Origin: a virus | Direction: 5' to 3' (one strand) | Virus record (IMG/VR): IMGVR_UViG_3300037070_005035 | Location: 1 to 64,000 of that record | DNA: 64,000 bases | Shown: one piece after another, positions 32,997-40,792 of the stretch | How the letters are laid out: every line of letters starts with the position of its first letter | Numbering within the stretch: the first letter of the stretch is position 1 | Made by a program: the position numbers and the translations under genes | Notes under the pieces: generated by a model | The model's input: only the letters and a program-made list of their open reading frames with translations | Told to the model about the DNA's origin: nothing | Database searches by the model: none

Positions 32997-34268
32997 CCAG
33001 GCTGGTATGATTCCATCATCCCAATGCGAGTTAACATGAAACCCCGAGGGTATCGCCCACGCCGGGGTGGATAAAAACTCAGACCAATTTCCACCACTAA
33101 CCAAACTCAATAGAAACTCCTTGTTTTTAAGCCTAAACATCACTTCTACACAACTTTCTTGGCAAATCGCTTTACCAACTAACACCAACCACCGAGATAA
33201 CCCCGAATCGCTCCCCAATTTTCCCACCACTTTTTCCACTCTTTTCATCCCAACCAGGTCAAATCGGCACCCATTTCTACCCCCCTTCCTTGTCCTGCTG
33301 GTACAGCGATTCTCCTTGGCGCCTAGAACGCCATCAATTCCTTCCACCCCGTGAAAATCGACTCTACTGGTATGATAGCCAAAACCAATGAACCAAACAA
33401 AGACACCACCCAGACACCCCCGACGCCGCAGCTTACCGAAGCGGCCGACAGAATCTCCCTCCCCATACCGCAAACCACCACAAGACTACTCAGAACCCTA
33501 GAAGGGACCCATAAACAAGCAATAAAGCAAACAATAGCCTCAATAACAGCTCCTAGGTAGAACTAAGCACAAATATGCAAGAAAAGGCCAGAAAAGGAAG
33601 ACTAAATAGAGTCAACAATAGAACCAAGAACAGACAAAGAAACAGAAACTCAGGATAAAACAGGAACCGCCGATAAACACCGCCTCCAGTGGCGCGAGGG
33701 TCCCTCTCCACCCACTGGGCTTTCTGTGTGTGTGGAGGGTCCCTGATTGAATCAAACACCTGCCGTCCGCCAGCAGCCAGTAGCGTCACGATTCTTAGCT
33801 AGATTCGAAATAGACTGGAAAACAAGCTGGTTTTGATGAGAAGCAAGGCAATTGACAAGGCGGAGTTGTGGAATAGTGTTCCACAACTATTGGCCGATGA
33901 CGGAAGGAGATGGCGCAACGTAGTGGCCTAGGAATGCATATAGAGAGCATCTAATGGGCGCATCGCCTTTTGCCACTACTGGTTTCTCTTGCTTCTCTGT
34001 TGCTTCTCTTGAGCGACTTTCGCCCCCTTTGGCTACTCTTCTACCTTCACTCAAATTCCCCTCCCTGCTTCATGCTAGCTTAATTCCTTGTGGCCTAGCC
34101 TACTAGTCTTCCGCTCTTAGTGGTCGATCCGCTGGTTTTAGTCTTGTGGCGCTGACTGGGATTCTGATCGGCCGCTAGCCTTGGACCTTGCATCTTCCTT
34201 GCAGATAGCCTTTTTCTACTGGGAATGCCGCTTATTTTGGAATTCCTGTAAAAAGGAAATAATACCGC
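32997..34268. other. Mostly non-coding region between the divergent halves
   Basis: About 1.3 kb with no confident gene. Frames on both strands exist (minus 32988-33473, plus 33351-33560, minus 33553-33789) but lack SD sites and family features. Seen here: a -10-like TGGTATGAT at 33003-33011 and at 33364-33372, a repeated GAGGGTCCCT near 33698 and 33737, a promoter plus palindrome at 33852-33888, and a pyrimidine-rich stretch with TTGCTTCTCT repeats around 33990-34060. A replication or regulatory region is possible. Confidence 0.5.
33852..33888 (+). promoter_or_regulatory. Promoter overlapped by dispersed palindrome, copy 4
   Basis: TTGACA at 33852-33857, a 16-base gap, then TAGTGT at 33874-33879. 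The palindrome AGTTGTGGAA-TAGTG-TTCCACAACT (33864-33888, perfect 10-base arms) covers the spacer end and the -10. A protein bound there would block the polymerase. A short frame follows (33910) but no convincing gene. Confidence 0.7.
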
Positions 34269-34296
34269 TTGTGTTAATTCACCGATATGGTATAAT
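34269..34296 (+). promoter_or_regulatory. Sigma70-like promoter for the rightward operon
   Basis: TTGTGT, 16 bases, TATAAT, with TGG before the -10. Transcription would start near 34303 and give a leader of about 150 bases before the first gene at 34451. Confidence 0.75.
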
Positions 34297-34340
34297 ACAT
34301 GGGTCAAAGCAAAACGATCCTCTGAAACCGAACTAAAACG

Positions 34341-34412
34341 ATCTCGTCATAGAACAGATCACGGTGTATTCAAGATAACGGGTTGTTTGGACGATCTTTC
34401 GGATGACGAGAT
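34341..34412 (+). promoter_or_regulatory. Leader RNA with long-range stem
   Basis: ATCTCGTCAT (34341-34350) and ATGACGAGAT (34403-34412) are perfect complements 52 bases apart in the leader of the rightward operon. The paired leader would bring the promoter-proximal region close to the start of the first gene. There is no U-run, so it is not a simple terminator. Confidence 0.5.
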
Positions 34413-34418
34413 GGTAAA

Positions 34419-34441
34419 CGATTGACCTACAAAACAAATCG
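34419..34441 (+). promoter_or_regulatory. Repeated leader element, copy 1
   Basis: CGATT-GACCTACAAAACA-AATCG, a 5-bp stem. The core GAYYGACC..AAAAC.A.CGG recurs before the genes at 35302 and 36566. It ends 9 bases before the start codon. Confidence 0.6.
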
Positions 34442-34450
34442 GAGAATAGC

Positions 34451-34717
34451 ATGTCTTCCATAACTGGAATCTACCGCTGTCCAGATAAAACCATCGACAA
34501 TTGGGTCATTAACTGGATGTACCGGCCGGCCGATAGGGATTGCTTGGCGGATCAGCTTAGGCAAATTCGGCAACGTCTAGGTCGGCGCGAAGCTAAAGAA
34601 TTCCGCAACTACTTGCTTTGGATCGGGTGTTATCCGAAATGCGGTCTTTCCGATCGTTCCCGGCGCGAATTGAGAGGAAACCAGTCTGTACTGCGACGAC
34701 TGCGGGGGTCGAATTGA
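34451..34717 (+). CDS. Hypothetical protein, possibly frameshifted
   Basis: An 88-residue protein from an ATG with GGAG upstream (MSSITGIYRCPDKTIDNWVI...). It has a CYPKCG motif near residue 60. A second Cys pair (YCDDCGGRIESAYGDD) is encoded 25 codons further on in another frame, which would complete a zinc ribbon. This hints at an indel in the last third. First gene after the rightward promoter. Confidence 0.45.
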   Translation: MSSITGIYRCPDKTIDNWVINWMYRPADRDCLADQLRQIRQRLGRREAKEFRNYLLWIGCYPKCGLSDRSRRELRGNQSVLRRLRGSN

Positions 34718-34796
34718 ATCGGCTTATGGCGATGATTAGGCAAGTGCGGTTCAGCCTATTCAATGGGCCGCTATTGAAACGATTGGAGAATTTGAA

Positions 34797-35198
34797 ATGG
34801 CAAAGTGCATGTCATTCAGCGACGAATTTTACACTGGCAATTATGAGACTTACGATTGCGTACCTAAGTCGAAAAAGCCGACTAGCGTGATTCAAGCGTT
34901 GTATTCCATGGCCGATGATGATTGGAAAACATTGTGCGACGACACTAGACACGATCCCGAAATATGCGATCCGTGGGAGCTACTGGCGGAGCTACAAGAT
35001 AACGAATCGATGTCTTGTGATCAGTACTCGTCGCCTATTCGGGTTTATCTAAGCGCTTTTGTAAGTGTATTGGTGCATGATTCAAAGCCGCCGCGCGGTT
35101 GGGATAGTGTCGAAACGTCAGTTGAATCCGAATTAAAACTTCCCAATCGACTAGCGCACTTAAAGCTCGGCGAAATGCCATTAAGACCGCTTGACTAG
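34797..35198 (+). CDS. Hypothetical acidic protein
   Basis: A 133-residue protein with GGAG at SD distance (MAKCMSFSDEFYTGNYETYD...). Mostly helical and acidic (MADDDWKTLCDDTRHDPEIC). Not recognised. It precedes the DUF932-like gene in the same operon and is followed by two hairpins. Confidence 0.5.
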   Translation: MAKCMSFSDEFYTGNYETYDCVPKSKKPTSVIQALYSMADDDWKTLCDDTRHDPEICDPWELLAELQDNESMSCDQYSSPIRVYLSAFVSVLVHDSKPPRGWDSVETSVESELKLPNRLAHLKLGEMPLRPLD

Positions 35199-35207
35199 TT
35201 CGGATCG

Positions 35208-35245
35208 CGCCCAGTGCGCTGGGCGTCATTCCGCGCTATTGCGGA
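35208..35245 (+). promoter_or_regulatory. Two tandem hairpins between genes
   Basis: CGCCCAG-TGCG-CTGGGCG (35208-35225), then TCCGC-GCTATT-GCGGA (35230-35245). Neither has a U-run, so mRNA processing or protection is more likely than termination. Confidence 0.5.
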
Positions 35246-35254
35246 CTAGGTGAA

Positions 35255-35278
35255 TCGGTCGACCTACAAAACGACCGA
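35255..35278 (+). promoter_or_regulatory. Repeated leader element, copy 2
   Basis: TCGGTCG-ACCTACAAAA-CGACCGA, a 7-bp stem, followed by ATTGAAA. Same loop as copy 1 but a different, still paired stem. It ends 23 bases before the start at 35302. Confidence 0.65.
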
Positions 35279-35301
35279 ATTGAAACGCAAAGGAATTTGT
35301 T

Positions 35302-36450
35302 ATGTCCACGAATCTCTACGAAGCTTCCAATCAATGGGCGGTACGTCCGGCGGATCAACGTTACGAAACGCTAGACGCGATGTATGACGCATCGCGGGGC
35401 TATCACGCTTCCGCTCGTGTTGCGTCGATACCTTATCGGGATTTGGAATTATCCGATGATGATGGAGAGCTATTACTACTAGGCAAGGAGCGGATCGCGC
35501 GCTTTACCAACTGGTCATTCGGCCAAATTTGTTCGCGGGTTGGCGCGCCGGCCGGATATCTGCGGAGTGTACCGGCGTCGCTTGCGGCGAGTTGCATAAA
35601 TCACGGGTTGTCTGATTTCCCGTTCGACGACGTCGCGCAGATTCTCATGCATGAAAACGGCACGTTGCTGTGCCGAGCGTTTACGTCGGATGACTACTCG
35701 CGGATTTGGAACTGGGAAGTGATTGACCGGCTTCGTGGGCTCGTTGGTGATGGTTGGAGCGTTCCGCCGGCGCGGCCCGCGCAAGCTGGCGCTCCGGGTT
35801 CGCGAGTGGCGACAGCGGCCGATATCGGTCCGCGCACGATCAATCTCCACGTTGGCGATACGATAGCGCCAGCGGGACTCTACGCAAGTGATCACGACAT
35901 GTTCGCGTTTCTGGTCAATGAGCAAGTCACGATTGATGATGGCACCCCAGGTGGATTAGCTCGTGGGGTATTCGTTTCGAATTCCGAAGTCGGCGCGGCC
36001 GCGCTTAAGCTGACTAGATTCCTTTACCGATCGGTTTGTGGAAACCATATCGTTTGGGATGCCAAAGATGTGGAAGAGTTGCGGATCGTTCATCGCGGCA
36101 ATGCTAGCTCGCGATACGGCTACAAACTCACGGCCGAGTTACGCAAGTACGCCTTTGGCAACGTCAGTGACGACGAGTTGCGCATTGTCGAATCCAAGAA
36201 AATTCAGATCGGCCAAACAAAGGATGAAGTCCTCAATACTTTGTTCGCAAAGCGATTGCTTCCCCGTAAGACGCTCGAACTAGCGTACGATCGCGCCGTC
36301 GATGAAGCCGATACGTATCGGGATTTCTCACCCAGGTCCGTGTGGGGTATGGTGCAAGGAATCACGGCTCATTCTCAGACGGAACAATTCGCAGAGAAAC
36401 GAGTTGAGCTAGACAGGGCCGCTGGCAAGCTGATGTCGATGTCCTTCTAA
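35302..36450 (+). CDS. DUF932/TIGR03299-like phage protein
   Basis: A 382-residue protein. The order of segments matches the phage/plasmid-like DUF932 family: FTNWSFGQICSRVGAPAGYL near residue 70, INHGL, LMHENGTLLCRAFTSDDYSR, SDHDMFAFLVNEQ, GVFVSNSEVGAAALKLTRFL and VCGNHIVWDAK. Members are common in phages and plasmids, and their function is unknown. It follows leader element 2 and ends before a strong hairpin. Confidence 0.8.
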   Translation: MSTNLYEASNQWAVRPADQRYETLDAMYDASRGYHASARVASIPYRDLELSDDDGELLLLGKERIARFTNWSFGQICSRVGAPAGYLRSVPASLAASCINHGLSDFPFDDVAQILMHENGTLLCRAFTSDDYSRIWNWEVIDRLRGLVGDGWSVPPARPAQAGAPGSRVATAADIGPRTINLHVGDTIAPAGLYASDHDMFAFLVNEQVTIDDGTPGGLARGVFVSNSEVGAAALKLTRFLYRSVCGNHIVWDAKDVEELRIVHRGNASSRYGYKLTAELRKYAFGNVSDDELRIVESKKIQIGQTKDEVLNTLFAKRLLPRKTLELAYDRAVDEADTYRDFSPRSVWGMVQGITAHSQTEQFAEKRVELDRAAGKLMSMSF

Positions 36451-36465
36451 GTCGGTTTCGAATTC

Positions 36466-36492
36466 GCGCTCACTGGTTTTAGCAGTGAGCGC
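36466..36492 (+). promoter_or_regulatory. Strong intergenic hairpin
   Basis: GCGCTCACT-GGTTTTAGC-AGTGAGCGC: a perfect 9-bp stem after the DUF932-like gene, not followed by a U-run. It may be a processing site or a weak terminator. Confidence 0.6.
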
Positions 36493-36524
36493 ATATTCGC
36501 AACCTTGCGGAAACGGTAATAGGT

Positions 36525-36550
36525 CGACCGATACAACGATCGGATTGAAA
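36525..36550 (+). promoter_or_regulatory. Repeated leader element, copy 3
   Basis: CCGAT-ACAACG-ATCGG (36528-36543) preceded by GGTCGACC and followed by ATTGAAA, the same flanks as copy 2. It ends about 16 bases before the start at 36566. Confidence 0.6.
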
Positions 36551-36565
36551 TGAAGGAAACGAACC

Positions 36566-37102
36566 ATGGCAAGCTATTACAAATTCTTAGGGTATCGTTG
36601 CTACATCCAAAAAAGCGGCAGCTACGATGACTACCGAAAGTTCTACATTGAGCCAATCTCCGGTTACGTGGCGGACGCCGCCAAGCGATACGACAGCGAA
36701 CCAAACGAGTACAACCTCGAACGGCTCAAACTAATCAGGGAACTAGGGCAGAGCGCGAAGTATCTTGACGGCGCGTTCGACGGATCATTCGAAATTCACT
36801 GGCAAGCGGATCGCGAAAACTGGCGCAATAATCAAGGCTGGTACGCGCCGCGGATTGAAACCCGCTTTCACGCTGATTCAATCGCGTTCATGGGAAAGCT
36901 GTCTAAGTTGCTAGGCCATGAACCATCGCCATCGCTCGTAATTGAGACGCTAAACAAGCTGGGACTTAAGCCGGTTTTCCATCGCGGAGAATGCCCGTAC
37001 GGTGCGTGGATATTCGGAGATATGGAAGTCGATCCGGCTGATTGTCCGTTCGAGGATATGGTAATTGAGGAAACCGAAGCCGAGAAAGTCGAGATGGCAT
37101 AG
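36566..37102 (+). CDS. Hypothetical protein
   Basis: A 178-residue protein (MASYYKFLGYRCYIQKSGSY...). Mixed fold, with HADSIAFMGKLSKLLGHE and an acidic end (EETEAEKVEMA). It contains ECPYGAWIFGDMEVDPADCPF, which could hold a metal. Not recognised. It is followed by a terminator-like hairpin. Confidence 0.5.
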   Translation: MASYYKFLGYRCYIQKSGSYDDYRKFYIEPISGYVADAAKRYDSEPNEYNLERLKLIRELGQSAKYLDGAFDGSFEIHWQADRENWRNNQGWYAPRIETRFHADSIAFMGKLSKLLGHEPSPSLVIETLNKLGLKPVFHRGECPYGAWIFGDMEVDPADCPFEDMVIEETEAEKVEMA

Positions 37103-37119
37103 ATATTTAGCGCCAGTGC

Positions 37120-37144
37120 CACGTGGAAGTGATTCCGTGTTTTT
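37120..37144 (+). terminator. Probable terminator
   Basis: CAC(GT)GGAA-GTGA-TTCCGTG, a 7-bp stem with a 2-base bulge, followed by TTTTT. It lies 18 bases after the gene at 36566-37102. Confidence 0.55.
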
Positions 37145-37234
37145 AACTACAAGGCTAGGTGAATTGTCACAACGAAAAGATTCAACAACTTGCATCGGCC
37201 ATCAAGGGAATGCAATTAAAGGAGGATAAGTAAT

Positions 37235-37654
37235 ATGGAACGACGCGCCATGTGGATTTACCAAACGTACTTATTGAACGACAGCGAGAAGCTGATTAAG
37301 TTCTTCTACGATCACGCGGGGTCGTCGCATAACCCAAGCGTGGAAACGCTAGAGCAAGGTCGATTGCGGGGCGCAAAGGAATTGGCCATCGCGGCGTATC
37401 GCGCTATCGACGAGGGGTTGTCGTTCGAATGGAATATCGACCTCGGCGACGACTCGTCTAGTTTCAACGACGACCCGGACCCGTGGCAATTGTGGTACTG
37501 CTGGTGCCGAGATGCGGACGGCAAGGTAGTTGCATCGCTATGCAGTATCGATTTCGGTCGCGATGGTGCGCCATGGGAAGATCCGTATCGGCGCGTCGTC
37601 GAGGCTGAGCTGGCGCAAGAATACTTCGCGTCGGTCGCGGATGAATCACGATAA
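37235..37654 (+). CDS. Hypothetical acidic protein
   Basis: A 139-residue protein with AGGAGG upstream (MERRAMWIYQTYLLNDSEKL...). A C-terminal alpha/beta part contains WQLWYCWCRDADGKVVASLC. Not recognised. The palindrome at 37656 follows its stop directly. Confidence 0.5.
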   Translation: MERRAMWIYQTYLLNDSEKLIKFFYDHAGSSHNPSVETLEQGRLRGAKELAIAAYRAIDEGLSFEWNIDLGDDSSSFNDDPDPWQLWYCWCRDADGKVVASLCSIDFGRDGAPWEDPYRRVVEAELAQEYFASVADESR

Positions 37655-37655
37655 A

Positions 37656-37677
37656 GTTGTGGAACATATTCCACACT
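37656..37677. promoter_or_regulatory. Dispersed palindrome, copy 5
   Basis: AGTTGTGGAACATATTCCACACT: TGTGGAACA/TATTCCACA with one mismatch. It lies between two rightward genes, 57 bases before the start at 37734. Confidence 0.7.
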
Positions 37678-37733
37678 GGCAATCCGGACAGCCAGTTTCA
37701 ATGGTCGGGAATTGAAGCAAAGGAAATTTAAAA

Positions 37734-38129
37734 ATGGCAACCGTAATCCACCTGAATTCCATGCTTGGCGCTATCGTCGAAGTCAAGCGACTATGTCAAT
37801 GCAAGCCAAGTCACAGCGATTCCGTCCAAGTCGAAGTCAAAATTCTATTGCCTTGCGTTGGCCCGTATGGCCCGGAATCAAAGCGGACGGCGTTGCATCC
37901 CGAATTGGAATTCGGCAAACGATTGTACATTGCCGGTGAGTCGCTCGATTGCGATTGGGGACTCTACGAAATCAGCGACTACCGATCACGCTCCGAAACG
38001 TTCATTGACGAAACGTATCACGCGGCGGAGCTGCGCGGGCTGAAGTGGGCGCAAGCGGAAGTTAAGAAGCTGGTCGACGCGATGTTTGTCCGCTCGCAAT
38101 CGCTAGTGTGCGCTGGAGTGGAAGCATGA
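37734..38129 (+). CDS. Hypothetical protein
   Basis: A 131-residue protein with AGGAAAT upstream (MATVIHLNSMLGAIVEVKRL...). Beta-rich first half with several Cys; helical C-terminus (YHAAELRGLKWAQAEVKKLV). Not recognised. Its stop overlaps the next start. Confidence 0.5.
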   Translation: MATVIHLNSMLGAIVEVKRLCQCKPSHSDSVQVEVKILLPCVGPYGPESKRTALHPELEFGKRLYIAGESLDCDWGLYEISDYRSRSETFIDETYHAAELRGLKWAQAEVKKLVDAMFVRSQSLVCAGVEA

Positions 38130-38389
38130 AAACAACAATTAGAGATGGCTTTTGCTTTATCGAAGCTTGCGGCCTGTTACTTAAATTCCCTGCAACTGAT
38201 GATTCCATGTCGGATGATCGCGTGGAAATTCGTTGCGGTGGCTCGCGAGTATTTGTCGAGTATCACGACGACGGGCCATGTGTCGGGAAAGTCGAGTACA
38301 TAACCAATGAGGAACATTGGTCGTCGCCAAATGGCTGTCATGAAGATTGTCCGGCATGCGCGGCGGAAAGTGAAGGATGGAATGATTAA
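38126..38389 (+). CDS. Hypothetical protein with C-terminal Cys cluster
   Basis: The ATG at 38126 overlaps the previous stop (ATGA) and gives 87 residues (MKTTIRDGFCFIEACGLLLK...). It ends GCHEDCPACAAESEG, a possible zinc site. Small beta protein; function unknown. Confidence 0.5.
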   Translation: MKTTIRDGFCFIEACGLLLKFPATDDSMSDDRVEIRCGGSRVFVEYHDDGPCVGKVEYITNEEHWSSPNGCHEDCPACAAESEGWND

Positions 38390-38786
38390 GCTTAACCGCA
38401 GCGGACTAGCTCCGCTCGAATTCAATGGCGAAGTTCTCGCGCAAGTCTCCACGGAAAACTTGCGCGGCGATAAACAAATGCGTTGGTGGGAAATCGGCCT
38501 GTACATGTTGCCGCAACCAAACAAATGGCACGATAAAATCGTGGCGCATATCGGCTATCGAACGCGCTGGAAAGGGGAAGTGGATAGCGACTGGTCGGAA
38601 TCATTCGAATCGGTCGAAGAAGCAAGTGAAGAACTTTCACAGCGCGATCCAATCCCGGCCCGCATCGGCTGGCCGCCACGGAAGGAATACGAGACGAGGC
38701 AGAAAATCCTCATCGATGACTTGCTGGCACAATACGATTGGGCGGTTTCGAAGGTGCTGGAGGAATTCCCGGAGGTACTGAAATGA
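38382..38786 (+). CDS. Hypothetical protein
   Basis: The ATG at 38382, 8 bases before the previous stop and after AAGGATGG, gives 134 residues (MIKLNRSGLAPLEFNGEVLA...). The front half looks beta (LPQPNKWHDKIVAHIGYRTR), the rear helical. I recall similar small proteins in phages but no role. It is followed by a terminator-like hairpin. Confidence 0.5.
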   Translation: MIKLNRSGLAPLEFNGEVLAQVSTENLRGDKQMRWWEIGLYMLPQPNKWHDKIVAHIGYRTRWKGEVDSDWSESFESVEEASEELSQRDPIPARIGWPPRKEYETRQKILIDDLLAQYDWAVSKVLEEFPEVLK

Positions 38787-38800
38787 CGGATCGCCTGACA

Positions 38801-38823
38801 AGGCCACGGATGGCCTATATTTT
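38801..38823 (+). terminator. Probable terminator before PEP-CTERM cargo
   Basis: AGGCCA-CGGA-TGGCCT followed by ATATTTT. It ends the small-gene operon and isolates the exported-protein gene that follows. Confidence 0.6.
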
Positions 38824-38832
38824 GAAACAATC

Positions 38833-38850
38833 TGTGGTCAGTTGACCACA
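38833..38850. promoter_or_regulatory. Dispersed palindrome variant, copy 6
   Basis: TGTGGTCA-GT-TGACCACA: perfect 8-base arms sharing TGTGG/CCACA with the family but TCA/TGA instead of AA(T)/(A)TT. It lies 26-43 bases before the start of the PEP-CTERM gene. Confidence 0.6.
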
Positions 38851-38875
38851 AACCAAGAAAGCAAAAGGTGAAAAC

Positions 38876-39790
38876 ATGAAATGCTTAATGATTCTGATGG
38901 CGTGCCTGATTGCGCCACTTAGCGCGCAGGCGCAACGGTATGGCGGATCGATGCAAGCTGGCCGGCTGGGAATGGAAGTTGGCGGCGGACAGTCATCGTT
39001 CCGTTTCCAAAACCTGATACCGACCTGGCAAGCCGAAATATCGGTGGACAAGACACAGCGCGTCACGCTTCACGAGCTGACGATAAACTACGCCGGGCGA
39101 CTGGATTTTCAAGCCCATGACGGACTGGTCTACATGGATGTCGAGATGACATTGACAGCACCGGATTCGCTCGATCTCAATCCGATTCAAATAGCTCCGC
39201 ATGCATTTGCCATCGAGCGATTTGATTTCGATATGGCGATTAGTGGAACTTACGTCAACCATGGATTTGAAAAACAATTCAGCGCTGATTTTACCGAATC
39301 GACCAGCACGAATGATCTACAACTTTCGTTTGCCAATTTCCCGGCTTCGCTTGTGCTGAGTGAGTTTAGTACGGCTGGTGGAGCTAGATACTGGTCACTT
39401 AATGGACCAATCGAGCTAGAACCGCAGCTATTCATTTACTATGCGACGCATGGCCATGCGGCGGATCTGAACCTGATGCTCCTGCCACTGCCGCCAGAGG
39501 AATTGGAAGATCCGCTGGGCGATTCTAATCGCGACGGACGATTCGATTCCGGCGACTTGGTAGTGGTCTTTCAAGCTGGCCAATATGAGGACTCGCTGAT
39601 ATTCAATTCCACCTGGGAGACGGGCGACTGGAACGGCGACAAGGAATTCGATTCGGGCGATCTGGTCGCGGCATTCACGGCGGGCGAGTATGTCAACCAA
39701 GCGGTTGCCGTGCCTGAGCCAGTGTCGATCGGGCTCGTGGTGGGAGCATTCGTGTGGATGGCATCGCGCATCAGGAAGAGTGTGAAATAA
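38876..39790 (+). CDS. Exported PEP-CTERM protein with dockerin-like repeats
   Basis: A 304-residue protein. Residues 1-20 (MKCLMILMACLIAPLSAQAQ) form a signal peptide. Residues 30-210 are a beta-rich domain with LTLTAPDSL-like strands. Two EF-hand/dockerin-like Asp motifs follow (DSNRDGRFDSGDLV and DWNGDKEFDSGDLV). The end is VPEP, a 20-residue hydrophobic segment and RIRKSVK, a full PEP-CTERM signal. Proteins of this design are typical of planctomycetes, where exosortase-type enzymes process them at the envelope. In a phage they are likely cargo expressed by the lysogen. The gene stands alone between terminators with a palindrome before it. Confidence 0.88.
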   Translation: MKCLMILMACLIAPLSAQAQRYGGSMQAGRLGMEVGGGQSSFRFQNLIPTWQAEISVDKTQRVTLHELTINYAGRLDFQAHDGLVYMDVEMTLTAPDSLDLNPIQIAPHAFAIERFDFDMAISGTYVNHGFEKQFSADFTESTSTNDLQLSFANFPASLVLSEFSTAGGARYWSLNGPIELEPQLFIYYATHGHAADLNLMLLPLPPEELEDPLGDSNRDGRFDSGDLVVVFQAGQYEDSLIFNSTWETGDWNGDKEFDSGDLVAAFTAGEYVNQAVAVPEPVSIGLVVGAFVWMASRIRKSVK

Positions 39791-39827
39791 TTCGGAATCA
39801 CCGGGGCCTCCGTCCCGGTTGTAGTAG

Positions 39828-39867
39828 CGCGTCCCCGTCGACTGCGGGGTCAGGCGGGGCGCGTTTT
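39828..39867 (+). terminator. GC-rich terminator after PEP-CTERM gene
   Basis: CGCG-T-CCCC pairs with GGGGCGCG (one bulged T), with a second small hairpin inside, followed by TTTT. It closes the cargo gene before the nuclease gene at 39881. Confidence 0.7.
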
Positions 39868-39880
39868 AGGATGTGATGCA

Positions 39881-40792
39881 ATGAAGCTGACTAACGACCT
39901 AGGGCTACCCGAACCGCTCGTGGAAGCTGTCAGAAATGATCCGTACTATAGCGCCGGTGATATCAGCGTAACGCGATTGATCAACCCGCCGCAGATTACG
40001 TCGCTGCTGGCCAAGCATCGCGACGAGTTGGTGGAAGATGCGAGCGAGCGGATTTGGTCGCTGGATGGCCAGTCGGTACATGCAATTCTGGAGCGAGCCC
40101 AAACGAAGCGGACGGTGATTGAGCACCGGATGTATATAAAGCGATTGGACTGGATTATCGGTGGTCAACTTGACGTGCTCGACTTAGAAAGCGGGACGCT
40201 GTGGGACTACAAGAAAACATCCGTCTGGAGTGTGGTCGACGGAGTCAAAAAGGAATGGGAACAACAATTAAATCTGCTCCGTGTATTGGTCGAGGAAACG
40301 ACTCCGTGGCTAGTCAAGGAGCTACGGATTTGCGCGATCCTGCGCGACTGGTCACCGACCAAAGCGGGATTCGATAAGGGCTACCCACAGCGACCCGTGA
40401 CGGTCGTCAGGCCGAAGCTATGGTCGATCAGCGAGGCTCGGGAATTCCTCTATGACAGGGTAGAGGCTCACCAATGGGCTATGGCGGGCGACGTGGCTCC
40501 CTGCACCGATGAGGAAAGATGGATCAGCGGCGGGAGCTGGGCCGTGATGAAATCCGGCAGGAAGAAAGCACTGCGATTACTGGAAACTGAGGAAGAGGCC
40601 CGCATGTGGGCCATCAATAACGATTATCGTCTCGCGGATGACGAGATTACGATCGTGCGGCGTGAAGTAAGTTTCAAACGCTGCGAAGCATATTGTCCCG
40701 TTCGGACAGTATGCACACAACCAAGAGAACCCTTAACAAACGAAGGAAACCGAAATGGAATCTCTCTTACAACAACCGCAAGTCATACCTAG
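39881..40792 (+). CDS. Cas4/RecB-like PD-(D/E)XK exonuclease
   Basis: A 303-residue protein. H67 in SVHAILE, GGQLDVLD with D98 and DYKKTS with D109 and K111 form the PD-(D/E)XK core of RecB/Cas4-type exonucleases. C208 (APCTDEERW) and C268, C272 and C278 (RCEAYCPVRTVC) match the four Cys that hold an Fe-S cluster in Cas4-like proteins. The WAVMKSGRKKALRL segment is typical of phage members. The role is probably DNA end resection in recombination or replication. It overlaps the gene downstream. Confidence 0.8.
   Translation: MKLTNDLGLPEPLVEAVRNDPYYSAGDISVTRLINPPQITSLLAKHRDELVEDASERIWSLDGQSVHAILERAQTKRTVIEHRMYIKRLDWIIGGQLDVLDLESGTLWDYKKTSVWSVVDGVKKEWEQQLNLLRVLVEETTPWLVKELRICAILRDWSPTKAGFDKGYPQRPVTVVRPKLWSISEAREFLYDRVEAHQWAMAGDVAPCTDEERWISGGSWAVMKSGRKKALRLLETEEEARMWAINNDYRLADDEITIVRREVSFKRCEAYCPVRTVCTQPREPLTNEGNRNGISLTTTASHT

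Noticed and set aside
32988-33473. 161-codon minus-strand frame
   Set aside because: No SD or family signature, biased base content, and its end lies in the promoter of the leftward operon.
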